In this document: positions 44,515 to 53,486 of the stretch, one piece after another
Layout: each line of letters begins with the position of its first letter
Position numbering within the stretch: position 1 is the stretch's first letter
NCBI GenBank assembly: GCA_029641185.1
Contig: JAPWGK010000005.1
Location: forward strand, 248,001-312,000
Direction of reading: 5' to 3'
Origin: Pseudofabraea citricarpa
Taxonomy: Eukaryota; Ascomycota; Leotiomycetes; Helotiales; Dermateaceae
Length of the DNA stretch: 64,000 bases
Notes under the pieces: model-generated
What the model saw: only the letters and a program-made list of their open reading frames with translations
Told to the model about the DNA's origin: nothing
Database searches by the model: none
Program-made: the position numbers and the translations under genes

Positions 44515-45606
44515 ATGGCAACTCATGCTGGTCTGGGAAAGCTCAATATCACCATCATAGGTGGAGGCCTGATTGGCCCTCGACATGCCCAATCCGTCAA
44601 CCTCAATGCAAACGCTACCCTCCATTCCCTCGTGGACCCTGCATCTCATGGAGCGTCAACGGCTGCATCTCTGCGGACTACGTACTACCGCTCCATTGAT
44701 GACCTCTTAGCTTCGACCCCTCTCCCAGACGCAGCAATCGTCTGTACCCCGAATAGCACACATGTCTCACTCTCACTCCAGCTTATCGCAGCGGGCATTC
44801 ATGTTTTGGTGGAGAAACCAATCTCGACTTCGATTGAGTCCGGACGGGATCTGATCGACGCCGCAGCCAAAGCTCACATAAAGCTCCTCGTTGGCCACCA
44901 CCGCCGCTTCAACCCATACCTCCTGGCGGCGAAGAAAGCACTAGACGCCAACACACTAGGCGACATCATCGCCGTGCAAGGCATTTGGGCCAACCGGAAA
45001 GCCGGCGACTACTTCGATGGCATTGGAGAATGGAGGAGGAATGCACAGAGCGGGGGAGTAGTGCTGATCAACCTCGTCCACGAGATTGATCTACTACAAT
45101 ACATGCTCGGACCGATCGAATACGTATCTGCCATACCGGCGAAGAAGACACGCGGGTTTGCTGCTGAGGAAGGCGCTGCGATCACTCTTCGCTTTACAAG
45201 TGGCACCATAGGATCTTTTATCCTCAGTGATGCCGTACCCTCGCCATGGAATTTCGAAGCTGGGACTGGCGAGAACCCCACAATACCGAAAGTAGCCGCG
45301 ACGGCTGGTGCGGGGGGATTTTACAGGATCATGGGCACAGAGGGAAGCCTGAGCGTGCCAGATCTAACCATCTGGAACTATGGCGGTGCGAGGGGTGATG
45401 GCAGCTGGACGGATCCATTATTTCTTGACGAACTAGACGTGAATGTCGAAGAGGTGCCATTCGATCTGCAGGTTCAGCATTTAGTAGATGTGGTGCAGAA
45501 TGGTGCAGTGCCGAGTTGTTCTGGTGACGATGCTCTGCGAGCCATGGTGGTTTGTGATGCGGTGAAAGTAGCCATGATCACAGGCAAAGCAGTAGAGATA
45601 TTCTGA
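44515..45606 (+). CDS. Gfo/Idh/MocA family NAD(P)-dependent oxidoreductase
   Basis: This single-exon gene encodes 363 residues. The N-terminal Rossmann domain starts LNITIIGGGLIGPRHAQSV, with the Gly motif at about 14-19. It continues with DAAIVCTPNSTHVSLSLQ and the family motif VLVEKPIST, whose Lys near residue 102 lines the active site. The C-terminal domain has LLVGHHRRFNP, SGGVVLINLVHEIDLLQYM and GSFILSDAVPSPWNFE. The HEID segment supplies the usual catalytic His. The family oxidises or reduces sugars, inositols and cyclitol-like polyols. Quinate and shikimate are cyclitol-like acids, and the gene shares a promoter with qutC and sits between qutC and qutD. A role in handling a quinate-related compound is therefore a reasonable inference, not a recognised function. 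It is not the canonical quinate dehydrogenase, which is qutB below. Confidence 0.85.
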   Translation: MATHAGLGKLNITIIGGGLIGPRHAQSVNLNANATLHSLVDPASHGASTAASLRTTYYRSIDDLLASTPLPDAAIVCTPNSTHVSLSLQLIAAGIHVLVEKPISTSIESGRDLIDAAAKAHIKLLVGHHRRFNPYLLAAKKALDANTLGDIIAVQGIWANRKAGDYFDGIGEWRRNAQSGGVVLINLVHEIDLLQYMLGPIEYVSAIPAKKTRGFAAEEGAAITLRFTSGTIGSFILSDAVPSPWNFEAGTGENPTIPKVAATAGAGGFYRIMGTEGSLSVPDLTIWNYGGARGDGSWTDPLFLDELDVNVEEVPFDLQVQHLVDVVQNGAVPSCSGDDALRAMVVCDAVKVAMITGKAVEIF

Positions 45607-45902
45607 AGAAACATCAATTCAAAACACGTAAGAAGTTGGTCATTTCCTTCATCTCTATCTAGATGTACAAAATGTTCCTTTCTTGTCTATATTTGAATAT
45701 CTGAAGATCCTGATTGAGACTAAATAATTCCTCCTGAGATCACATGACCATATTCTGAACTATTAACGGACTCTCAGAATAGCTTCAAAATACACCAACT
45801 CCTCCCTCAAATCATGAACAACCCATCTTTTTCTATGTCTAACCCACGCTGTCAACCAATTTTTCCAATAACGCCGGATCCTCATGCATGTCATTTCGTC
45901 AT

Positions 45903-47778
45903 TTAGATCTTCTCGACCTGCTCGGCTCGCTCCCCATCCTTGTCAAGTCCGATCCCGCTCCCCTTGACGTTCTGTCTGAACATCTCTTCGTCGGCCATCA
46001 ACTCAGACATGACTATCTTATGAGCATTCTTCGGCTTCAGGTCTCTTGCGAACAATCTGTCCATGCTCTCGAGCGGGATTCCCTTGGTTTCAGGGATCAG
46101 GAAGAACACAAACACGATACTGCAGAGCATGAGGCCAGCAAAGAAGAAGAACACGCCGTATCCCATGGCCGTAAACATCTGGGGGGTGAACCGAGCAATC
46201 AAAAAATTGAACAGCCAGTTCGAAGCAGCGGCGAAGGCCTGGCCGAGCGTGCGGACGTTCTGGGGGAACATCTCACTGTTCACTACCCAGGGTGTACCGT
46301 TCCACGATGGGGTGTAGAACATGGCCCACAAGTAGAAGAAGACCATGGCTGAGATTCCACCTCCGCTGATGTTGGTTGATGGGTGGTTGCTTGGATCGGC
46401 GACTTTGATGTATGCTCCTACGTAGATGAGGCACAAAGCACCCCCGAAGGCTCCGTACATGAGAAGATTACGACGGCCGAGGTTGTCGATCAGGAAGAAG
46501 AGCCATATCAGAGTGAAGATTGTCTTGACGACACCGAAGACACCGGTGGTAAGGAGAGATGTGTTGGTTCCTGTGATACCGATCTCTCGGAAGACGGTTG
46601 GCGAGTAGTCTATCTGCCATTAGTATGTGGATTTAACATCCTCTAGGAAAAATTGTGCTTACAGTTGATGGCGTTGATTCCGGAACCATTCTGCCAGAAA
46701 AAGAGCGAACAACCGAGGAAGAATCTATACATGACTTTCCTGTCGTTTCCGAGAGCTTTGAATGGCTGCCAGAATCCGAGACCAACAGTTGATGCCTGCT
46801 GCTCGAGAGCTGCGTCAATGGCCGATACCTCTTCTAGCATATACATGTCATCTTGGTCGAGCTTGCGGATCCAGCAGAGGTTCTTGAGAGCCAGCGTTCT
46901 TCGGTCCCGGCTCATGAGCCAACGTGGGCTTTCCTTGATGAAGAATAGTCCAATGAACATGAGGCCGGCTGGGATGAGTTGGATCTAGCAGGTATGTTAG
47001 ATGGGTTTCAGAAGACTTAGAGAAGCCAATACTTACGGCAAATGGAATTAACCATTGTTCGTGGGTGGGTGCCATTGTCTCACTGACTCCGAAATTGATC
47101 CAGAAACCAACAAGGCCACCGAGTTGCCATCCGAGTTCATACAGACCTACAAGACGTCCTCGAATTGCCGGTGGAGATAATTCGGAGATACTGGAAGACT
47201 TGAGTCAGCATGATTTTTCCTGGAAGCGCTCCTCGATCAGGAGCAACCAAGACTGCTTCTAGCCAGCGAAGAAGTTATTGACTTACTAAATAGGTGTCAA
47301 GTTAGATGCACCACCAACACCAATACCAGCCAGAGTTCGTCCGGCATACATCAGGCCCAAACCACGAGCACCCGTCGTTCCCAGCATGAGTCCTGCCCCG
47401 AGGAGGAAGACGGCTGAGAATACCTGGAGTCCTTGCTTGCGACCCATATAGTGGCCAGCGGGATAAGCAGCAAAAGAGCCAAAGAAAGCACCCGCTTGGT
47501 AAACGGAGACAATGTTCTCGGAAATGAGGTTTGCTTCGTGCTCACTGTACTGGGCCCAGTTGAACTCGGTCTTGAACGACTCCAGGGCCAGAGATCCTCC
47601 AATAAAGGCAGAATCATAACCAATCATGACGGCACAGAAGGCTGCCACCGTCGCACAGAAGTAGATTCTAAAGTTGTAGACACATGGAGGGGTGGGCCGA
47701 TCTGGCAGGGTTAGAAATTGAAGCAAAGCCTTCCCATTGAGTCTATAACCTACCCTCTTTTAACGTGAGAAGACCCAT
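45903..47778 (-). CDS. qutD: Quinate permease (QutD/qa-y), MFS sugar porter family
   Basis: Five exons (47754-47778, 47287-47701, 47037-47190, 46663-46984, 45903-46609) give 540 residues. The introns are 52, 96, 52 and 53 nt, and every join keeps frame. The start MGLLTLKEDRPTPPCVYNFR with IGYDSAFIGGSLAL is characteristic of fungal quinate permeases. Twelve hydrophobic segments are expected. Sugar-porter motifs are complete: GHYMGRKQG between the second and third segments, GRTLAGIGVG, ESPRWLMSRDRR, FFWQNGSGINAINYYSP, DNLGRRNLL and PETKGIPLESMDRLF. It should import quinate with protons at the plasma membrane. It is transcribed away from qutB across a 1.4-kb divergent promoter. The first exon is only 25 nt. 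Confidence 0.93.
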
Positions 47779-49196
47779 CTTGTCGACGGTATAGTGATTT
47801 CTTCTCGCAAAGGGGTTGTGGTTGTGATTGGAATCTGTGAGTCAAGAGGAAAAGCCGAAAGAACAAAATTTGATATGGGCAGACACCGCTTAGAGATGTG
47901 GGTCTCGACACCGGCAAGGATATATACTCTGAAGGGAAGAGAGGGAGGAGGAGAGTTGAGGAGTTGAAGGTGAGGATGAAGAAAGGGAAGGGAAAAACGA
48001 CAAGTCGTAACGGACAGCCAACCTTTTATTTCCCACGTCCCAAGTCCCAAGTCTTGTCGCGTCCTGTTCGTGGGATCGTAGGCGTCCCCGTGTTAGTGTG
48101 GACGCCCAACCAAAAAGAAATCAATCTCCATGGGGGGTTATCCGGGGCACGGGGTGGCTTTCTTTCCAGGGAGTGAGGGAATGGCGCCGAAGATGATGCT
48201 CCACCATCGTGTGAAATGCAGCCATGTCAACTGGCCATGTCCCTGTGGAGCCTCTCAGAATTGGGAGTGATGATGTGGAGACCCCGAGAGAAGACGGTTG
48301 CATTATTTGGGGAGAAGACTTTGCCGTACGGGACAGAAATGCTTTCGAGTCAGGATGCGGAGATGCTGACCACGGCTTATCTGGCTTGCTATTGTTGTAG
48401 ATCTTAACTGAGCTGTATTGCTAATGCTGGTGTTGTTGATGTTGTTGAGGTAGTTGAAGCGAGATGTTGCCATATATCAAAAGCACAAGATGTGCACGCC
48501 ACAACTCTTGATCTTGAATTGGCGTTTTCGGCTTCTTGAGCTTGTTGTTGCTTGGAAGGCTTGGGATACACAGCCAGTGAACTCCAAGTACAGGCCACCT
48601 CGGCCGCTGCCGTGCACAAGTAATTGTGCAGAAGCTATGACATCGCTTCACAAGTTCACAAGTCGCGGGTAAGTCTTTAAGACGGATCAAGACCCCAACT
48701 TCCCCTCCATCATCCACATCATCCACATCGTCCACACTTCCGCATCGCCTTCTTAGTAGCCCTTCTTGGTAGCCCCTCGTCACATTCTGCCCAGATGCCC
48801 AAGTGACGTATCAGAGGCCAGACAAAGCCCGGCATTTCATCTTTGAGACCTCCCCAAGGCCGTAGTTGCAGCTGCACTCCACCCAAGCAGCTCTATCAAT
48901 TCTCCGCTTTCTGCTCTTATCAAACACATAGAGCTGCTCCTGACTTCCGACGGCCCTTTTGCAAACAGAGTCTGCAGTCCCAGATCTTGTCTTGCTTGCT
49001 AAGTCTTTACCCATCGCATCTCTCGTCTTGGTCTTTCTTTTGCTGTACTGTACTGTAGAAGGTGTCTATCTTGTCTTGTTCACCCTTCGGATTCCCACAT
49101 ATTTCTCAATTGGAGAGGGAAAAGCCCACCCACGTACATATAGAATAATTGACTTCTCCGAAATACCCGATACTCCAACCTTCCACCACCATCATC
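47779..49196. other. Divergent promoter region of qutD and qutB
   Basis: About 1.4 kb with no gene. It contains a 12/16 match to the QA-1F/QUTA consensus at 48667-48682, an isolated TTATCC half-site at 48138-48143, and a run of ATCCACATC-type repeats near 48710-48735. The qutB leader is pyrimidine-rich. Confidence 0.5.
48667..48682. promoter_or_regulatory. Candidate QA-1F/QUTA activator site
   Basis: The sequence GGGTAAGTCTTTAAGA matches GGRTAARYRYTTATCC at 12 of 16 positions (1-8 and 10-13). It lies in the qutD/qutB promoter, 515 nt before the qutB ATG. It could also be a chance donor-like sequence. Confidence 0.35.
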
Positions 49197-50195
49197 ATGT
49201 CTCTGCGACTCTCAACCACGTCGACCAAACCCCCATCTCCAAGTCCCGCCGCTCCACCAGTCCCCTCCACTGCTCACCTTGACCGCGTATCCTACCTCTT
49301 TGGCTACCCAATCTCTCACTCTCTTTCTCCCCTCCTCCATGGAACCATCTACAACTCGCTGTCGTTGAAGTACGAGCAGCATCTCTACGAGACCTCGTCG
49401 CTCGAGTCATGTCTCCCTTTGATGCAGAGCCCCAAGTTTTTCGGCGCGAGCGTCACGATGCCCTTCAAAGTCAGCATTATCCCACACCTCGACTCGTTGA
49501 CGGCCGAGGCTGAAGCAATTGGTGCCGTTAACACCGTCTTTCTCCTGCCCGACGCAGGCGGGAAGAGGAGGTTGTGCGGGACGAATACCGACTGCATTGG
49601 TATACGAGAAGCCATTGTACAGAATTCTACTACGGCGAAGGTCGAGGGGATGAAGGGGCGTCCTGGTATGGTTATTGGAGGGGGCGGAACCAGCAGAGCG
49701 GCTATCTATGCCTTGAAGAGATTCCTCGGGTGCTCAACGATATATTTGGTGAATCGCGAGAAGTCGGAAGTGGACCAGGTGATTGCTGAGTGTAGGAGTA
49801 AAGGCTTTGGGCAGACGCTGCAGTGGGTTGGCTCCATCGCCGAAGCCCAAGAACTGGAAGCTCCTGGTGTGGTGGTTAGTGCCATCCCGGATTTCCCACC
49901 CAAGACCGAGCAGGAGATCAGGACGAGGAAGATAATTGAGACAATCTTGGGCAAGGGAGCTGAAAAGGGCGTTTTGCTTGAGATGTGTTACTCGGAAGGA
50001 CCGAATACCCAGATCGCTGTGCTGTCGAGAGCTAGAGGCTGGAAAGTCGTAGAGGGTACGGAGGCTATGATCTGGCAAGGCTTAGAACAGGATCGAGTCT
50101 GGCTAAAGAGAGACGTAAAGACTTTACCAATTGAGAGAGTAAAAGAGGTCATCGGCACTAGAGTAAAGGGTCAGATCGCCAAAGCGAAACTTTGA
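49197..50195 (+). CDS. qutB: Quinate dehydrogenase (QutB/qa-3)
   Basis: The enzyme oxidises quinate to 3-dehydroquinate (and shikimate to 3-dehydroshikimate) with NAD+, the first catabolic step. This single-exon gene encodes 332 residues. The catalytic domain shows YLFGYPISHSLSPLLHG and FGASVTMPFKVSIIPHLD, with the catalytic Lys in MPFK. GAVNTVFLL and GTNTDCIGI follow, with the conserved Asp of the catalytic pair. The NAD domain carries GGGGTSRAAIYAL and YLVNREKSEVD. The C-terminus has LEMCYSEGPN and EGTEAMIWQGLEQ. IYLVNRDKSEVD- and IPDFPP-like blocks are typical of fungal QutB rather than of AROM. The frame is open 48 nt upstream without an ATG. It is convergent with qutG, with 73 nt between the stop codons. 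Confidence 0.88.
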   Translation: MSLRLSTTSTKPPSPSPAAPPVPSTAHLDRVSYLFGYPISHSLSPLLHGTIYNSLSLKYEQHLYETSSLESCLPLMQSPKFFGASVTMPFKVSIIPHLDSLTAEAEAIGAVNTVFLLPDAGGKRRLCGTNTDCIGIREAIVQNSTTAKVEGMKGRPGMVIGGGGTSRAAIYALKRFLGCSTIYLVNREKSEVDQVIAECRSKGFGQTLQWVGSIAEAQELEAPGVVVSAIPDFPPKTEQEIRTRKIIETILGKGAEKGVLLEMCYSEGPNTQIAVLSRARGWKVVEGTEAMIWQGLEQDRVWLKRDVKTLPIERVKEVIGTRVKGQIAKAKL

Positions 50196-50268
50196 GCAGC
50201 ATCTTGCATGATCCGGAGTTGGGTGTTTTAGATATGGTTTTTATGATATATGAATGTATATGATTCTT

Positions 50269-51674
50269 TTACGCTCCTGGTCTTGAGTAATCTAATGCCT
50301 GGACACGTCTCCAGGTCTCACGTACAACTCTCTCCTGAGCTTGTCTGCCAGTTTCGTTCTCACTATCACCAGCAGGCCTGTAGTTTGTCAGCACAATAAC
50401 TCAAGTATTAAAACCAAGGAAAGAACATACCTGATAGCGAGATATAATCTGCTACCCAACTTGACATCTTCAATTGGGTCTGTCAGAGGATTTGGTGGTG
50501 GGTTAGCCGTCGTGATGAGCCCTCCTGCTTCACGCAGAATACAGATCCCAGCAGCAACATCCCTAGAAACCAGATCAGCTTCTCATGCACAGCGGCTCAA
50601 GATTTAGCAGCTGCGCAACTCACCATTCCCAGCACCCGCCTTCCCACCAGATATCGAGGGCTCCCGCTGCTACATAAGCCAGGTCCATGGTAGCACTTTC
50701 TCATGCGCGTTAGTGTTTTGGCATCTCGTGAGCAGGGAAGAAGAATACGGAGAAGCTTGCTCACCTCCCCAGACTCCGCACTCCATGAACCATCCCCCCC
50801 TTCCCGCCTCGTCCTCCAATCTCCGCAGCCATGTTAATGAAACTGCCTATCTTGCGCATCATATTCCCTCCCTCGACATCTCTCCGGTCCTTACCCCACT
50901 CGCAGCTAAAGATACAGCCCTTCGGGGCCTGCGGTCCCAGGACTGCCTTTGGGCTATTAATCAATGGCAGCGCCTTTCTGGATTTGGTTGCGTGCCGATC
51001 ATCTTGGAATGCGCCGTGGCCGGCTAGAGCTGAGTAGGTGGTATCCAGCACGGGTGCGTAGATGACTCCTATGATGGGTGTGCCATTGAGACAGAACGCT
51101 ATGGAGACACAGAACATGGGGAAGAGATGCGTGTAGTTCACAGTCCCGTCGAGAGGATCGACTATCCATGTTGGGGCGTCGTCTACTAGATAGTCTTTTG
51201 AACTTCCTGAGGAATATGTCTCCTCTCCAATGAACCTATACTCTTGTCAGCACCATACCTAGAATACCTGCCTACATGTACATCAAGGGATCATGCATGC
51301 ATCACGTGGCGGGGGAGGAAGATGAAGAGGCAGGACTTACTTGTGAGAAGGATACTTCCTCGTGATCTGCTCTTTTACAAAAGCCTCGACATCTAGATAC
51401 CCATGAGTCACTTTAGCCTCTTTTTCTGCACAGATGGAGAGACAGCTCCCGGGCCCTCCAATGGATCGATATAAGCAAGCAACATACCCAAGTCGGTCTG
51501 CGTGACGATATCAACGGCATTCATCTTCTCCTCCTGCTTGCCCATATCCCGTCCGCTCTGCTCTCCACATCTCTTCTCGACGCCCTCCGTCAGGATCCTG
51601 CCGGCATTCCTGCCAAGATCCAAGGCAAAAGTATATATCTCCTGCAGCTCTTCCGTGCTCATTGAGAAGGCCAT
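50269..51674 (-). CDS. qutG: QutG (qa-x), inositol monophosphatase family
   Basis: Six exons (51488-51674, 51341-51392, 50765-51235, 50624-50695, 50431-50562, 50269-50377) give 340 residues; introns are 95, 105, 69, 61 and 53 nt and all joins are in phase. The metal-binding motifs of the IMPase family are complete. NAVDIVTQTD lies near residue 52 and FIGEETYSSG near 80. WIVDPLDGTVNYTH is the DPxDxT signature, and WDVAAGICILREAGG is the second signature. QUTG/QA-X always travels with the quinate genes in ascomycetes, but its substrate there is not established. The gene is expected to be induced by quinate. A weak QA-1F-like site (10/16) lies 191 nt upstream. Confidence 0.9.
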
Positions 51675-52220
51675 CTTTTTTTTCCTTCTTTAGCGTTTCC
51701 TGGATGAGGCTGGTTTTTTATTTCTCTCTTTCTGACCGGTTCTGTGCTTGAGTGGAGGCAGGCTGGGACGTTGAGGGAGCATAAGCAATATTGCTGCCTC
51801 TGTCTATTGGTGCGTTGGGATCTCAAAAGATGGGTCAATCTTCGTCCCCTCCGATAGAGGCCGTGAGTAAGCGTTGTGGAGGTTTTGGGACGCACAGGAT
51901 CGACGGTAGGGATTCGAGAGTTGGCTGAGGACATGGGAAAGGTCTTTACCGAGATAGCACGTGCACTTGCTGTGGTGATGCTTGGCATGCCAATTTGTAA
52001 CTTGTAATGAAGTTTCCTTTTACACCTTTGACGCTCTTCTGATTTTGTGATGTGAATGATATGAGATGATTCTGTGGGAATAACTGGAGGGGCTCTTTCT
52101 CTCCTATTCTGTTGCTGCGTTCTCTTCCTTTAGGGATAGGCTGTTACAAGTGTTTTGACTTCATTGCCGACGAGGAGCATAGCGAAGTGGAAGAACGTAG
52201 AAGAAAGCCTATTGGTATAC
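51675..52220. other. Intergenic region upstream of qutG
   Basis: About 550 nt holding the qutG promoter and the 3' side of the kinase-like gene. A weak QA-1F-like sequence is at 51865-51880. No gene is seen. Confidence 0.45.
51865..51880. promoter_or_regulatory. Weak QA-1F/QUTA-like sequence upstream of qutG
   Basis: GAGTAAGCGTTGTGGA matches the 16-nt consensus at 10 positions, including an unbroken run at 3-11, but the right half-site is lost. It is listed because it shares the GTAAGC core with the better site near qutC. Confidence 0.18.
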
Positions 52221-53021
52221 CTAACAGTCAAGTAACTGTACCACAAGCTCATGAATGGTCTCAGCCGATCGGGCCTCTTGCTGCCAGCACAATCTGATAA
52301 CCCCCGCACAGAGCACACCGTCCAGATTAGGAAACTCTCCAGCCAGATATTTCTCCTCAACTTCTTCATCCAGCAGCTCGTCAAAGGGAACGCTACTCGT
52401 GGCAATGTAGTAAATCGTCGAGCCAAGGCTAAACAAATCCTCCTCGATAGTAGCGGGCTTGCCCGGTTTCCAATTGGGGTCTGGTAAGCTATATCTTGTT
52501 CCAGGGCAAACCATCGCCCGCGATCCATCTAGCGACGAACCGCTGAAGTCAGCGATTTTAAGACTCATATCTGAGTCTAACAAGAAGTTATGCGGCCCGA
52601 TATCACAGTGAATAACACCAGCCGAATGGAGGATGTGTAAAGCCTCGGCTGCCTGTGCTATCCAACGAAGTCGTTCGGGCAGCGAAATCTGCTCGTGTTT
52701 GGATTTCACATACTCCTCCAAAGTGCCATTAGACATATACTCCAGCGTCAAAGTATGAGCTTCATCGTCCCAACCTCTGAAATCTACCAAACGAGGATGT
52801 CGACCAAGTCTCTCATATATTTTTGCTTCAACAGCGATTTCCTGGCGGCAATCTTCCTCTCGGACGTCTCCTGCCAGAGGGGTCTTGATAACGTCGCCAG
52901 ATGGCAAGCGCTCTACGTATGAAGTTGTTCCAGCAGCGATGAATTCACCCTTCGGAATAATGATAGTCATTTCGTCGAGAGGTTTGGGCTTTTTATCGGC
53001 GATATTCTCGTTGACATCCAT
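52221..53021 (-). CDS. Small protein kinase-like protein with an altered DFG motif
   Basis: This single-exon frame encodes 266 residues and consists only of a kinase-like domain. The Gly loop is degenerate (IAAGTTSYVERL). VIK at 44-46 gives the ATP-binding Lys. EAKIYERL carries the helix C Glu. The catalytic loop is VIHCDIGPHNFLLD, with D140 and N145 kept but HRD changed to HCD. The metal-binding motif is IADFSGSS, so DFG has become DFS. The activation end is PGTRYSLPDP rather than APE. SLGSTIYYIATSSVPF marks helix F. Both metal-binding acidic residues remain, so weak activity is possible. Such short, single-domain kinases are expanded in filamentous ascomycetes, with no known pathway. The frame is open upstream of the ATG to a GTG, so an extra 5' exon is possible. 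Confidence 0.78.
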   Translation of the reverse strand: MDVNENIADKKPKPLDEMTIIIPKGEFIAAGTTSYVERLPSGDVIKTPLAGDVREEDCRQEIAVEAKIYERLGRHPRLVDFRGWDDEAHTLTLEYMSNGTLEEYVKSKHEQISLPERLRWIAQAAEALHILHSAGVIHCDIGPHNFLLDSDMSLKIADFSGSSLDGSRAMVCPGTRYSLPDPNWKPGKPATIEEDLFSLGSTIYYIATSSVPFDELLDEEVEEKYLAGEFPNLDGVLCAGVIRLCWQQEARSAETIHELVVQLLDC

Positions 53022-53486
53022 GCTTGGCGTCGCTGACGGTACTCCAGTCACCTCGTCCTGTAATATTTCCGCCTTAAGAAGAAAGAAAAGAAATGTGAAA
53101 TGAAACGGGTAATTATATAAGAGAGTAATCGGTTGCTAGATTGCGGTATATGTTGTGCGATGGGTGGTTTGGAAGATGAGACTTTGATGTAAATCTGAAG
53201 ATTTGCGTGACGGAATGCAACTGACTCCCACAGTAAATATACCAACTAGCTTGAGGACTCTCAATTTCTAATGCGATAAAAAAAGCTTATTGCAAATTTC
53301 GGCGTTGCGTGTTAAGATACGGTTGTACGAGAGTTGTACAAGAGGGCGGAAATAGGGGTATTCAACAGCCGCTATTCCTAAACGAAGGCCTTGGCAGCCA
53401 CTGATGTTTTATCACGTTATGATATATACAAAAAATGAGTTCAATGATAAAACGTTTAAAAATGATAGGTTTTGCTCTAATTGTTA
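53022..53486. other. Intergenic region upstream of the kinase-like gene
   Basis: About 465 nt, AT-rich. It contains the kinase promoter and the 3' side of the GH3 gene. No gene is seen. Confidence 0.45.

Noticed and set aside
48138..48143. Isolated TTATCC half-site as a QutA site
   Set aside because: The other half of the palindrome is missing (CCATGG in place of GGATAA). Single half-sites are too frequent.
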